A stretch of 64,000 bases of DNA from Collinsella sp. (GCA_019425015.1 JAHYYJ010000008.1:74834-138833); one strand, 5' to 3'. Shown: positions 40,751 through 49,518, counted from the first letter of the stretch. Notes: generated by a model from the letters alone, not told the origin. Translations and numbers: made by a program.

Positions 40751-41830
40751 CTAAATTCCCGCAAGCTCGCAGTAGCGGTCGACGTTGCTGGCAAACACCA
40801 TCTCCACAGCACCCTTCTGCACGGGCTCCGCCGGAGTTTTACCCCACAGCAGATACTCGCCCAAGGTCTTGGCGCCACGGTAGGCCAGGCTCACCGGGTC
40901 CTTATAGACAATATTGGTAAAGATGCCACGGCGCAAGGCCAAGGCGCTCTCGGGGAACAGGTCGTTGCCGATTACCATGACCTTGCCGGCCTTGCCGCTT
41001 GAAACAAGCGCGTCGGCGACCACCTCGGAACCAACGGCAAAAACGCTACAGATGAGCTCGGGAGCATCCGGCGCACTCAAGCGCTGCTCAAGCTCGCGCT
41101 CGAGCTGTTTGACTTGCGCATGGGCGCCGGCAAGGTCCTCAACCTGCCATGGAATATCGTGTTCGCGCAGGTAATTATGAAAGGCGCGGGCGGTCAGGTA
41201 GTGTGAATCGGTATAGGGGTCGCCCGCCAACAGGAGCACGCGGGCGTCAGCCCCAGAAGCGTGGACCAGGTTAGCCGCCTGCTCTGCCATAAGGCTGCCC
41301 GCCGCGGAATAGTCCGCCAGACTGGCACCCAGGCGATCGAGGTGCGGTCGGTCGCCGTCGACGAGCTCAATCGCCACGCCCGCCTCGGCAATCTGCCTCA
41401 AAAGCTCGGTCGCGCGGTCATCGCCCGGAACATAGGCAAGCAGGCCGTCAATCTTCTCGCCCACCTGCAGACGCTCATCAATCTGCTCGAGCGCATCGGC
41501 GTAGCCGCCCACGCCAAATTCTACGCGCTCAACCGTAATGCCCTGATCGATGACCTCCTGCTCAAAGCGGTTGCAGCCTTCCCAAAGGTAACGGAAAAAG
41601 TACGCCCCCTCGCGCGATGCGCGGGGCAGGCAAAACACCAAGTTGATATCCTTGCGGCGCAGGCTCGAGGCACTCGTATTGCGATGGTAACCCATGGCCT
41701 CGGCCTTAGCATTCACCTTGGAGCGCACGGATTCGCTCACGCCGGCTTTACCCGTCAGGGCCTTGTGCACGGTATTGATGGAAACGCCAAGCTCGGCGGC
41801 TATGTCCTTCATGGTTACGCGAGCGCTCAT
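40751..41830 (-). CDS. LacI-family regulator, candidate master of the GTGAACGTTCAC regulon
   Basis: 359-residue regulator. The helix-turn-helix is MKDIAAELGVSINTVHKALTGKAGVSESVRSKV, and the hinge SASSLRRKDIN is followed by a sugar-binding domain. LacI-family operators are CG-centred palindromes, matching GTGAACGTTCAC found upstream of uxaC, the GPH transporter, GH105 and the SDR gene. It lies next to uxaC on the same strand with its own terminator. A uronate or oligogalacturonide inducer is expected. The regulator-site link is inference. Confidence 0.85.
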   Translation of the reverse strand: MSARVTMKDIAAELGVSINTVHKALTGKAGVSESVRSKVNAKAEAMGYHRNTSASSLRRKDINLVFCLPRASREGAYFFRYLWEGCNRFEQEVIDQGITVERVEFGVGGYADALEQIDERLQVGEKIDGLLAYVPGDDRATELLRQIAEAGVAIELVDGDRPHLDRLGASLADYSAAGSLMAEQAANLVHASGADARVLLLAGDPYTDSHYLTARAFHNYLREHDIPWQVEDLAGAHAQVKQLERELEQRLSAPDAPELICSVFAVGSEVVADALVSSGKAGKVMVIGNDLFPESALALRRGIFTNIVYKDPVSLAYRGAKTLGEYLLWGKTPAEPVQKGAVEMVFASNVDRYCELAGI

Positions 41831-41930
41831 GGGGTTACTCCGTTATAGATAAGTTGCCAATTAACAGTACAGGTAACGATACCCCAAAATCACTCTTCAA
41901 CTCGCCGCGCTCGCCGCCAAATGTGCAAAG

Positions 41931-41958
41931 CGCCCCGCGAACGGATGCTCGCAGGGCG
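41931..41958 (-). terminator. Hairpin after the Cys-rich FeoB partner
   Basis: CGCCCCGCGA/TCGCAGGGCG with a weak T-tract on the minus strand. Confidence 0.55.
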
Positions 41959-41973
41959 TCTGGATGACGGACC

Positions 41974-42174
41974 TTACTTGATACCGCGGCCCAAGTCTTC
42001 GGCAATTTTGTCCACGCCCTTAAGTGCGGCGCAGGTTTTTTTGTTGGAACAATGTCCCGTGCAAACGCCGCCCTGAGCGCAGTCGGCGCAGGTGCCCTTG
42101 CGATAAATGCGCACGCACACGGCGACAAACGCAATGCCGATAACAGCCAGTACAACAATATCGATAGGTGCCAT
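41974..42174 (-). CDS. FeoB-associated Cys-rich membrane protein
   Basis: 66 residues: one N-terminal membrane helix (IDIVVLAVIGIAFVAVCVRI) followed by a cytoplasmic CADCAQGGVCTGHCSNKKTC segment with five Cys. Such proteins are encoded at the end of feo operons and are thought to assist ferrous iron handling at the inner face, similar to FeoC in place. Start 42174 with GAGGAGG upstream. It lies beyond the feoB terminator hairpin, so expression may be lower than feoB. Confidence 0.85.
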   Translation of the reverse strand: MAPIDIVVLAVIGIAFVAVCVRIYRKGTCADCAQGGVCTGHCSNKKTCAALKGVDKIAEDLGRGIK

Positions 42175-42220
42175 AGCAAGCCTCCTCTAGTTAACCACCA
42201 CTTACTTTACCCCATTCTCC

Positions 42221-42262
42221 ACCTGCCAAAAGGGACAGGTATATTTTGGTTGGTTTTATCTG
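42221..42262 (-). repeat. REP-like repeat, CCTGTCCC family (CCAAAATA subtype)
   Basis: On the minus strand AAAACCAACCAAAATATACC then TGTCCCTTTTGGCAGG, matching the copy at 415-450. Confidence 0.6.
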
Positions 42263-42291
42263 CGGAAACGCCACATCTCCCTCACCAAAAA

Positions 42292-42319
42292 GCCCGGGTG
42301 TCGCTGGGACACCCGGGCT
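42292..42319 (-). terminator. Terminator after feoB
   Basis: Stem AGCCCGGGTGTC/GACACCCGGGCT followed by TTTTT on the minus strand. Confidence 0.88.
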
Positions 42320-42348
42320 CGTGGAAAGGGGCTGATCCTTATTCGGAC

Positions 42349-44676
42349 TTAAGCGGAAACTGCAGCGGAAGCGGTGTTGGTCTCGTCCTCGTCGGTCCAG
42401 GCGTGCTTAGGCATGGGACGGAAGATCTGGAAGAGCATCGCAACCAGCAGAACGATGGCTACAACCGTCCAAATACCAAACTGGCCAAGGACAAGCAGGT
42501 TGTAGAACTGGTTGATGAACAGGCCGATGACCCATGCAAAGGCGCACTCGTAACCGATGGCAATCGCGGTCCACTTGCCGGAGTCCATCTGGTTGCGGAT
42601 GGTGCCCATGGCGGCAAAGCACGGAGCGCACAGCAGGTTGAAGGCGCCAAAGGCAACGCAAGCGCCCATAGTCGGGAACATGCCGGCGAACGCGGTCCAC
42701 AGGCTCGGGTCGGTCTCGGCGGCGTCGGCAACGGACAGCAGCGAGCCGGCGGTGGCGACGACGTTTTCCTTGGCGACAAGGCCAGAGACAGTCAGCGCGG
42801 TGGCCTGCCAGGTGCTAAAGCCGAGCGGGGCGAAGATCCAAGCGACCAGGTTGCCCAGCATGGCGAGCACGGAGTAGTCCATAAACTCCTCGGGGATGCC
42901 GTCCATCGCAGGCAGGAAGCCAAAGGAACCGTTGTAGCTACCAAAGTTGGAGAGGAACCAAACCACGACGGTGGACGCGAAGATGACCGTGCCGGCCTTC
43001 TTGATAAAGGCCCAGCAGCGCTCCCATACATGCAGCGCCCAAGAGCGGATTGCCGGGAAGTGATAGGCGGGAAGCTCCATAACGAACGGCGTCGGGCGAC
43101 CGGCGAAGAGCTTGGTCTTCTTGAGCATGAGGCCCGAGGCGATGACGGCAAAGACGCCCAAGAAGTAGAACAGCGGGCTGATCCATGCGGCGGTGGTGGA
43201 AGAATCGCCGATGATGGAGCCCATGAGCAGGGCGATGATCGGCAGCTTAGCGCCACAGGGAATGAACGTGGTGGTCATGACCGTCATGCGACGGTCCTTC
43301 TCGTTCTCGATGGTCTTGGTGGCCATGACGCCGGGGACGCCGCAGCCCGAGGACACGAGCATGGGGATAAAGGACTTACCGGACAGGCCAAAGCGGCGGA
43401 ACACGCGGTCCATGATGAAGGCGACGCGAGCCATGTAGCCGCAGTCCTCCAAGAAAGACAGCATCACAAAGAGCAGGAACATCTGCGGGACGAAGCCGAA
43501 GATGGCACCCAGGCCGCCGACGATACCGTCACAGACCAGCGAATCGACCAGGCCGCCGTCCTCGGTGCCGCCCGCCACAAGGGCGTCGTGCACCATGGTG
43601 GTGATACCCGGGACATAGGGGCCGTACTGTGCCGGGTCGACCGAGTCGGCATTGTCGCCCGCAGCCTCAACAGCTGCGTCATAGGCGTCGCGACCCTGAC
43701 CGAGCACGTACCAGCCGTCGGTGCCGAAGAGTTGGTCGTTGGTGAAGTCAGTCACCGTGCCGCCCAAGGTAGAGACGGCAATGTAGTACACACAGAACAT
43801 GATGACCACAAAGATCGGCAGGCCCAGGATACGGTTGGTAACCACGCGGTCGATCTTCTCGGAAGTGCTCATCTTGGCCGGAGCCTTGGTAAGGCACTCG
43901 TCGATGATGTGGGCGATCACGCCATAACGCTCGCCGGTGATGATGGACTCAGCGTCGTCGTCGCAATCCTGCTCGCACTGAGCGACCAGCTGCTCCACGC
44001 GAGCGGCCTTCTCCTTGGTGAGGTTGATGAGCTTGCAGGCGTCCGCGTCGCGCTCGAACAGCTTGACGGCGTAGTAGCGACGCTTGTTGGCGGGAACGCT
44101 CGCCGGCAGATTGTTCTCGATGTGGTCCAGAACGTCCTCGATGGAGGAATCGAACTTGTGCTCCGGCACCTGGCCCTTGGAAGCAGCGGACTTCTTGACC
44201 TGCTCGAACAGCTCGTTGATGCCCTTGTTCTTAAGGGCCGAGATCATCATGACCGGGCAGCCGAGCTTCTTGGAGAGCTTGTCCGTGTCGATCTTGTCGC
44301 CGTTCTTCTCGACCAGGTCGGCCATGTTGAGGGCAACGACCACGGGCAGGCCGGTCTCGATAACCTGAAGCGCCAGGTACAGGTTGCGCTCGAGGTTGGT
44401 GGCGTCGACCACCTGGACGACGACATCGGGCTCGCCGCTCATGAGGTAATCGCGCGAGCACTGCTCCTCGGGGCTGTAGGGGGAAAGCGAGTAGATGCCG
44501 GGGAGGTCCGTAATCGTGACGCTCTTGTCGCTCAGGAGCTTGGCTTCCTTTTTCTCAACCGTGACGCCGGGCCAGTTGCCAACGTAGCCGTTGGCGCCGG
44601 TGATCAGGTTGAAAAGCGTGGTCTTGCCGCAGTTGGGGTTACCCGCCAGCGCGACATGGATCTGAGAATCCGCCAT
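42349..44676 (-). CDS. feoB: Ferrous iron transporter FeoB
   Basis: 775-residue inner-membrane Fe(II) permease with an N-terminal G domain. G1 GNPNCGKTT, the G2 region NWPGVTVEKKE, G3 DLPGIYS and G4 NMAD are all present (about 10-125). A helical GDI region follows, then the membrane domain with two Gate motifs (MLVSSGCGVPGVMATK; FNLLCAPCFAAMGTI) that include conserved Cys. Start 44676 with GAAGGA upstream. Preceded by two feoA genes. A palindrome resembling a DtxR-type iron box lies in the 123-bp feoA-feoB gap, so feoB may have a promoter of its own. Confidence 0.96.
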   Translation of the reverse strand: MADSQIHVALAGNPNCGKTTLFNLITGANGYVGNWPGVTVEKKEAKLLSDKSVTITDLPGIYSLSPYSPEEQCSRDYLMSGEPDVVVQVVDATNLERNLYLALQVIETGLPVVVALNMADLVEKNGDKIDTDKLSKKLGCPVMMISALKNKGINELFEQVKKSAASKGQVPEHKFDSSIEDVLDHIENNLPASVPANKRRYYAVKLFERDADACKLINLTKEKAARVEQLVAQCEQDCDDDAESIITGERYGVIAHIIDECLTKAPAKMSTSEKIDRVVTNRILGLPIFVVIMFCVYYIAVSTLGGTVTDFTNDQLFGTDGWYVLGQGRDAYDAAVEAAGDNADSVDPAQYGPYVPGITTMVHDALVAGGTEDGGLVDSLVCDGIVGGLGAIFGFVPQMFLLFVMLSFLEDCGYMARVAFIMDRVFRRFGLSGKSFIPMLVSSGCGVPGVMATKTIENEKDRRMTVMTTTFIPCGAKLPIIALLMGSIIGDSSTTAAWISPLFYFLGVFAVIASGLMLKKTKLFAGRPTPFVMELPAYHFPAIRSWALHVWERCWAFIKKAGTVIFASTVVVWFLSNFGSYNGSFGFLPAMDGIPEEFMDYSVLAMLGNLVAWIFAPLGFSTWQATALTVSGLVAKENVVATAGSLLSVADAAETDPSLWTAFAGMFPTMGACVAFGAFNLLCAPCFAAMGTIRNQMDSGKWTAIAIGYECAFAWVIGLFINQFYNLLVLGQFGIWTVVAIVLLVAMLFQIFRPMPKHAWTDEDETNTASAAVSA

Positions 44677-44751
44677 TCAATCCTTCTTCCTTATGTGCCT
44701 GCGCTGCTTTCTCCGCGTAGGCTGGATAATGTGCTTCAAAGATGCTGCATT

Positions 44752-44771
44752 AAGTTAGAAAAACCTAACTT
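44752..44771. promoter_or_regulatory. Iron-box-like palindrome before feoB
   Basis: AAGTTAG-6 nt-CTAACTT, a perfect 7-bp inverted repeat resembling DtxR/IdeR-type sites (TTAGGTTAG...CTAACCTAA) recalled from the family. Confidence 0.6.
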
Positions 44772-44799
44772 TATCTGCAGAAATATGCGCCGCGAGTCC

Positions 44800-45021
44800 T
44801 TACTGGACCTCGACGACGGCGGCCTCCTCCTTGCGGATGGAAAGCTCGTAGCCGCGCACGTTGATCTCGACCGGATCACCGAGCGGTGCAACCTTTACGA
44901 CCTTGAACGAAGTGCCCTTGATGAGCCCCAGGTCCATGAGGTGGCGGCGCAGCGCGCCCTCACCGTGAAGCTTGACGATGGTAGAGCTCTCGCCCACCTT
45001 AACGTCACCCAACGTCTTCAT
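44800..45021 (-). CDS. feoA: FeoA-domain protein
   Basis: 73-residue SH3-like cytoplasmic protein that supports FeoB. Pattern: VGESSTIVKLHGEGALRRHLMDLGLIKGTSFKVV...GDPVEINVRGYELSIRKEEAAVVEV, the full FeoA fold. Start 45021 with AAAGGGGG upstream. It is the second of two feoA copies, 39 bp after the first. Confidence 0.93.
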   Translation of the reverse strand: MKTLGDVKVGESSTIVKLHGEGALRRHLMDLGLIKGTSFKVVKVAPLGDPVEINVRGYELSIRKEEAAVVEVQ

Positions 45022-45060
45022 TTACTTGTCCCCCTTTCAGTTTTTACAGAATGCTGCGGA

Positions 45061-45303
45061 CTAACCGACGGTCATGATGTGCATGGCAACCTTGGAATCG
45101 ATGCCAAAGCGAGCGCCCAGCACCGTGACGATGATGTTGGCGCCACTCGAGCTCACCACGTGGATCTCGCTGCCCTCGACAAAGCCGAGGTCCTTGAGGT
45201 GGTGCTTCATGTCCTCATTGCCCTTTACACGAGACACGCGCACGGTTTCGCCCGCCTTTACCATCGAAAGCGGCATAGCCGGCATCTGCGGTCCGCAAGA
45301 CAT
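45061..45303 (-). CDS. FeoA-domain protein, first copy
   Basis: 80 residues with a short N-terminal extension containing Cys3 (MSCGPQMPAMPLSMVKAGE). The core is VSRVKGNEDMKHHLKDLGFVEGSEIHVVSSSGANIIVTVLGARFGID. It diverges clearly from the second copy, so the two probably play separate parts at FeoB. Start 45303 with AGGAG upstream. First gene of the feo unit. Confidence 0.92.
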   Translation of the reverse strand: MSCGPQMPAMPLSMVKAGETVRVSRVKGNEDMKHHLKDLGFVEGSEIHVVSSSGANIIVTVLGARFGIDSKVAMHIMTVG

Positions 45304-45348
45304 GAGTGAGCTCCTAACGTCAGTTCGTCCTCAACATCGACGCAGCAA

Positions 45349-45398
45349 AAGTTAACCACGTCTATGTTCGCTTTAGTAAACTAACACGTGGTTAACTT
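45349..45398. promoter_or_regulatory. Candidate metal-regulator operator pair upstream of feoA
   Basis: AAGTTAACCACGT (45349-45361) and its exact inverse ACGTGGTTAACTT (45386-45398) are 24 bp apart. Each half contains GTTAAC. Position over the feo promoter region suggests iron control. Confidence 0.6.
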
Positions 45399-45452
45399 TT
45401 TGGAAAGGGTCCTCATTCAGTTTTCGAAAAAGTTTCCTATACGAAACAAAAG

Positions 45453-45484
45453 AGGCACCGCAAAGACCATCTCTTTGCGGTGCC
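45453..45484 (-). terminator. Terminator after the HPr gene
   Basis: Stem AGGCACCGCAAAGA/TCTTTGCGGTGCCT followed by CTTTTGTTT on the minus strand. Confidence 0.88.
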
Positions 45485-45502
45485 TTGTCATACCAATTGA
45501 TG

Positions 45503-45536
45503 CAACAAAGGGGCCTGTCCCCTTGTCACATTGTTG
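45503..45536 (+). repeat. REP-like repeat, CCTGTCCC family
   Basis: CAACAAAGGGGCCTGTCCCC followed by TTGTCACATTGTTG, directly past the HPr stop codon. Confidence 0.55.
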
Positions 45537-45539
45537 AGG

Positions 45540-45788
45540 TTAGAGCGAGAGGTTTCTGATCGATGTGACGCAGGAGGCCTCATCCACGCCCGAAACGCGG
45601 AACACGATGTCTTCGCCACATTCGCCGTAGAGAGCCATGAGCCCCATCACATCGCGGCCGTCGGTATGGCGATCGCCGATGCTGACCGATACGTTGCTAC
45701 GATGCTTGGCAATGATGTCGTAGAGCAGCGCAACCGGGCGGGCATGCAGTCCCAACGGATCTTTAATCGTCTTTGTAAACTCGACCAT
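45540..45788 (-). CDS. HPr-family phosphocarrier with Asp at position 46
   Basis: 82-residue PTS carrier. The active-site motif GLHARP places His15 and Arg17 exactly. The regulatory-serine segment (KSIMGVMSL in Gram-positive HPr) reads RDVMGLMALYG, so residue 46 is Asp rather than Ser. Start 45788 with GGGAGGGG upstream; the much longer frame overlaps aspS and is not credible. A TACAAT -10-like box (45843-45848) precedes it. It stands alone, without ptsI in the window, and may serve the PTS permease at the left edge or a regulatory role. Confidence 0.88.
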   Translation of the reverse strand: MVEFTKTIKDPLGLHARPVALLYDIIAKHRSNVSVSIGDRHTDGRDVMGLMALYGECGEDIVFRVSGVDEASCVTSIRNLSL

Positions 45789-45877
45789 GTCCCCTCCCAC
45801 GACATCGCACATTCGGCCAGCAAACCCAGCCACGTGGTAGTTATTGTACGTTACCGGCGCACCCCCGTCCCACAAAA

Positions 45878-45908
45878 AACGAGGGAAGGCGCGCGTCCTT
45901 CCCTCGTT
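45878..45908 (-). terminator. Terminator after aspS
   Basis: Stem AACGAGGGAAGG/CCTTCCCTCGTT followed by TTTTTTG on the minus strand. Confidence 0.9.
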
Positions 45909-45931
45909 GCGGGCAATAGGTAGCCGCTCGC

Positions 45932-47719
45932 CTACATCAGGCGCAGGCTGACGTCCTTGAGCTGGGCGCCGGAAACGGCACTCGGAGCACCCGACATGAG
46001 GTCGGAGCCGCTGGCCGTCTTGGGGAACGCCATGACGTCGCGGATGGAGTCGGAACCGGTGAGCAGCATGCACACGCGGTCCAGACCCAGAGCGAAACCG
46101 CCCATCGGGGGCGCACCAAACTTGAGGGCCTCCATGAGGAAGCCGAACTGCGACTCGGCGCGCTCCTCGGTAAAGCCCAGGAGCTTGAGCATGGACATCT
46201 GCATCTCGGCGTTGTGGATACGCATACCGCCGCCGCCGGCCTCAAAGCCGTCCATGACAAAGTCGTAGGTGCAGGAACCGGCTGCCAGCGGGTCGGCCTC
46301 GATCTTGGCGATGTCGGTCTCGGTCGGCAGGGTAAAGGGCTGGTGCTCGGCTGCATAGGCCTTGCGGTCCTCGTCCCAGTGGAACAGCGGGAAGTTGACG
46401 ACCCACAGGAAGTCGTGGCCCTCGCGCTTGATCTCGAGCGCGTTGGCCATGTGGGAACGCATGCCGCCCAGAATCTCGTCAGAGAGCAGGCGCGGGCCGG
46501 CGGCGAACATCACAAGGTCGCCGGGCTCGACGCCCATGCGCTCGCGCAGAGCTGCCATCTCCTCGTCCGAGAAGAACTTGACGATGGGGCTGTTGATGGA
46601 GCCGTCCTCGCGGAAGGCGATCCATGCCAGGCCCTTGGCGCCAAACGTGGAGGCCACGCCGGCGAGCTTATCGATCTTGGCACGTGCCCAGGCACCGGCG
46701 CCCTTGGCGTTGATGGCCTTGACGACGGAGCCCTCCTCGTTTGCGGCAGTCGCAAAGACCTTGAACTTGGAGTTGGCGAAGATGTCGGTCAGGTCGACCA
46801 AGTGCATGCCATAGCGGGTATCGGGCTTGTCGGAGCCATAGGTGTCCATGGCCTCCCAGTAGTCCATGCGACGCAGCGGGGTGGGCATCTCGACACCCAT
46901 GCGGCCGAAGGCGTCGGCCAGGACCTCTTCGAGCGCGCTCATAACGTCGTTCTGGTCCACGAAGGACATCTCGATATCGACCTGGGTGAACTCGGGCTGA
47001 CGGTCGGCACGCAGGTCCTCATCGCGGAAGCACTTGGCAACCTGGTAGTAGCGCTCGACGCCACCGACCATGAGCAGCTGCTTCAGGAGCTGCGGGGACT
47101 GCGGCAGGGCGTAGAAGTTGCCCGGCTGGATGCGGCTGGGGACGATGAAGTCGCGGGCACCCTCGGGCGTGGACTTGAACAGGGAGGGCGTCTCGACCTC
47201 CATGAACTCACGGTTGTGCAGCGCCTCGCGAATGGCAAAGGTAAAGTCGGAGCGCAGCTTGAGGTTGGCCATCATCTCGGGACGACGGAGGTCCAGATAG
47301 CGATAGCGCAGACGGGTGTCCTCGCTGGTCTCGATGCCGTCCTCGATTTGGAACGGCGGGGTGATGGACGTGTTGAGCACCTCGGCGTGGTCGGTCAGGA
47401 CCTCGATCTCGCCGGTCGCGAGCTTGGTGTTGGTGGTCTCCTCGCCACGGGCGCGCACGACGCCGTGGATCTTGATGGGCCACTCGGGACGCATGGTCTC
47501 GGCGATCTTAAAGGCGTCGCCGTCGGAGTGCTCGGGGTCGAAGGTGAGCTGCGTGATACCCTCGCGGTCGCGAAGGTCGCAGAAGATAAGGCCGCCGTGG
47601 TCGCGGCGACGGCTCACCCAACCGGTGAGGGTGACCTCTTCGCCCACGTTCTCGCTGCGAAGCTCGCCGCAGGTACGGGTGTGCATGGAATGCTCGTCGA
47701 TGGGACGGGTCTGGCTCAT
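45932..47719 (-). CDS. aspS: Aspartyl-tRNA synthetase AspS
   Basis: 595-residue class II synthetase of the bacterial type. The N-terminal OB anticodon-binding domain (TLTGWVSRRRDHGGLIFCDLRDREG) is followed by motif 2 (FRDEDLRADRQPEFTQ), a GAD insertion domain (about 290-420) and motif 3 (GFALGLDRV). The long insertion means it is a full-size bacterial AspRS; discriminating or not cannot be told by eye. Start 47719 with AAAGGAGG upstream. Single gene with its own terminator. Confidence 0.97.
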   Translation of the reverse strand: MSQTRPIDEHSMHTRTCGELRSENVGEEVTLTGWVSRRRDHGGLIFCDLRDREGITQLTFDPEHSDGDAFKIAETMRPEWPIKIHGVVRARGEETTNTKLATGEIEVLTDHAEVLNTSITPPFQIEDGIETSEDTRLRYRYLDLRRPEMMANLKLRSDFTFAIREALHNREFMEVETPSLFKSTPEGARDFIVPSRIQPGNFYALPQSPQLLKQLLMVGGVERYYQVAKCFRDEDLRADRQPEFTQVDIEMSFVDQNDVMSALEEVLADAFGRMGVEMPTPLRRMDYWEAMDTYGSDKPDTRYGMHLVDLTDIFANSKFKVFATAANEEGSVVKAINAKGAGAWARAKIDKLAGVASTFGAKGLAWIAFREDGSINSPIVKFFSDEEMAALRERMGVEPGDLVMFAAGPRLLSDEILGGMRSHMANALEIKREGHDFLWVVNFPLFHWDEDRKAYAAEHQPFTLPTETDIAKIEADPLAAGSCTYDFVMDGFEAGGGGMRIHNAEMQMSMLKLLGFTEERAESQFGFLMEALKFGAPPMGGFALGLDRVCMLLTGSDSIRDVMAFPKTASGSDLMSGAPSAVSGAQLKDVSLRLM

Positions 47720-47975
47720 ACCAGTGATCCTCCTTTATGGATCTGTGCCGCCCCGTGTCGTTCCGGGCGGCGTCGTACAGATTTGCCCGGCCTGCGTAAA
47801 CCGCGCAGCCAGACATGGCGTTCTATCTTATCGCACCTGTGTCGATGTGCCGCGGAAAAGTAGCTCCTGCCCAAAGACTTGACGGAGACGAAACAATTGA
47901 CGCGCCGCGGCACCCGCCCGCGCTCGTCACGTGCGACAATGTGCCCCAATACAACTGCACTCGGAAAGGCCCGTC

Positions 47976-48611
47976 ATGACCGCACGCCTCATCGTTATGG
48001 ATATCGACTCCACGCTCATCAACCAGGAGGTCATCGACCTGTTGGGCGAGGAGGCCGGCGTAGGCGAGCAGGTGGCACAGATCACTGAGCGCGCCATGCG
48101 CGGCGAGCTTGACTTTAAGCAGGCGCTCGAGGAGCGCGTGGGGCTGCTTGCCGGCTTGGACGAGAGCGCGTTCGAGCGCACCTTTGAGCGTGTGACGTTT
48201 ACCCCCGGCGCGCTGGAGCTTGTGCGCTCGGCGCACAGCAAGGGCTGGAAGGTCGGCGTGGTAAGCGGCGGCTTTCACGAGGTCGCCGATAAGATCGTGA
48301 CCGCCGCGGGCATCGATTTTTGCCTGGCTAACCGCCTGGAGGTCGTGGACGGCAAGCTCACGGGTAAGCTGGCGGCAGACATCGTGACCAAGGAGTCCAA
48401 GCTCATCCAGCTGCTGGACTGGGCAGTTGAGTGCGGCGTCGACATGGCCCATACGGTCGCTATTGGCGACGGGGCAAATGACATCCCCATGATCCAGGCC
48501 GCAGGCACGGGCATCGCATTTTGCGCCAAGCCAAAGACGCGCGAGGCGGCCCCGTTTGCCATCGACGAGCGCAACCTGATGCTCGCCATGGACATCATCC
48601 TGCGCGACTAG
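47976..48611 (+). CDS. serB: Phosphoserine phosphatase SerB
   Basis: 211-residue HAD phosphatase that releases serine from phosphoserine. Motif I DIDSTLINQE with nucleophile and acid Asp, motif II VVSGGFHEVADK, the motif III Lys in TKESKL, and motif IV IGDGANDIPMI. It lacks the N-terminal ACT domain of some SerB proteins. Start 47976 with GGAAAGG upstream, divergent from aspS. Confidence 0.93.
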   Translation: MTARLIVMDIDSTLINQEVIDLLGEEAGVGEQVAQITERAMRGELDFKQALEERVGLLAGLDESAFERTFERVTFTPGALELVRSAHSKGWKVGVVSGGFHEVADKIVTAAGIDFCLANRLEVVDGKLTGKLAADIVTKESKLIQLLDWAVECGVDMAHTVAIGDGANDIPMIQAAGTGIAFCAKPKTREAAPFAIDERNLMLAMDIILRD

Positions 48612-48725
48612 TCAATCCATCTAACAATTGAATCAGTCTGTCCTATAGTTTCCGAACAATTTTGTCTTAGTGTTCGGAAACATACCCTTTGAGTGCTAGA
48701 CTTTGCGCCGTCGAAGGGAACATAT

Positions 48726-49508
48726 ATGGATAAGCGAGATCTTGAGCAATTGCTGAGCGATGTTGCCGGCGGAGCAGTCACCCCTGCCGACGCCCTCACG
48801 CGCATCCAGACGGCTCCGACCGCCGATTTGGGCTTTGCGCAGCTCGATCTTTCGCGCGGGGTGCGCCAGGGAGCCGGCGAGGTTGTCTACGGGGCCGGTA
48901 AAATCGCCGATCAGATTGCCGCCATTATCGAAGCACTGCGCGATGCCGGCCAGGAGCGCATCCTGGTCACGCGCCTGGATGCCGAAAAAGCCGCGCGCAC
49001 CGCTGAGCTTCTCGGCAACGGCATCGACCTGGGATATGTCCCGGACGCACAGCTCGCCCTCGTGGGCGGCAAGCCCTCCCCTACCGGCAACGGACGCATC
49101 GTCGTCGCCTGCGCCGGCACGAGCGACCTGCCCGTCGCCGAGGAAGCCGCGTTGACGGCCGAGTTCTATGGCAACGAGGTCGACCGCCTCTACGACGTAG
49201 GTGTCGCCGGCCTGCACCGCCTACTCGCGCATGCCGAGGAGCTTGCTCGGGCGCAGGTGGTCATCGCCATCGCCGGCATGGAGGGCGCACTGGCGAGCGT
49301 TGTCGGCGGCCTGGTAAGCTGTCCGGTCATAGCCGTTCCCACCAGCGTGGGTTACGGCGCGAGCTTTGGTGGCGTAGCCGCGCTGCTCGCCATGCTCAAC
49401 TCCTGCGCCAGCGGCGTTTCGGTCGTCAATATCGACAACGGCTTTGGTGCCGCCTACCAGGCAAGTCTTATCAATCATCTGAGCGCCGGCACGCCCTGCG
49501 CCCGTTAA
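48726..49508 (+). CDS. larB: LarB, pyridinium-3,5-biscarboxylate mononucleotide synthase
   Basis: 260-residue AIR-carboxylase-like enzyme that carboxylates and opens nicotinic acid adenine dinucleotide, the first step of nickel-pincer cofactor synthesis for LarA. Features: N-terminal helical region with FAQLDLSRGVRQGAGEVVYG, then the PurE-like core VACAGTSDLPVAEEAALTAE, VAIAGMEGALASVVGGLV and PVIAVPTSVGYGAS. Start 48726 with AAGGGA upstream. Followed after 10 bp by larC. Confidence 0.95.
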   Translation: MDKRDLEQLLSDVAGGAVTPADALTRIQTAPTADLGFAQLDLSRGVRQGAGEVVYGAGKIADQIAAIIEALRDAGQERILVTRLDAEKAARTAELLGNGIDLGYVPDAQLALVGGKPSPTGNGRIVVACAGTSDLPVAEEAALTAEFYGNEVDRLYDVGVAGLHRLLAHAEELARAQVVIAIAGMEGALASVVGGLVSCPVIAVPTSVGYGASFGGVAALLAMLNSCASGVSVVNIDNGFGAAYQASLINHLSAGTPCAR

Positions 49509-49518
49509 GGAGCATTCC

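Noticed and set aside
42052..45309. 1085-codon plus-strand frame opposite feoB/feoA
   Set aside because: Antisense shadow: the minus strand carries unmistakable FeoB G-domain motifs and FeoA folds. Length alone is not evidence in high-GC DNA.
45540..46073. 177-codon version of the HPr gene
   Set aside because: The extra N-terminus overlaps aspS and its terminator; ATG 45788 has a strong ribosome site and gives a normal HPr length.
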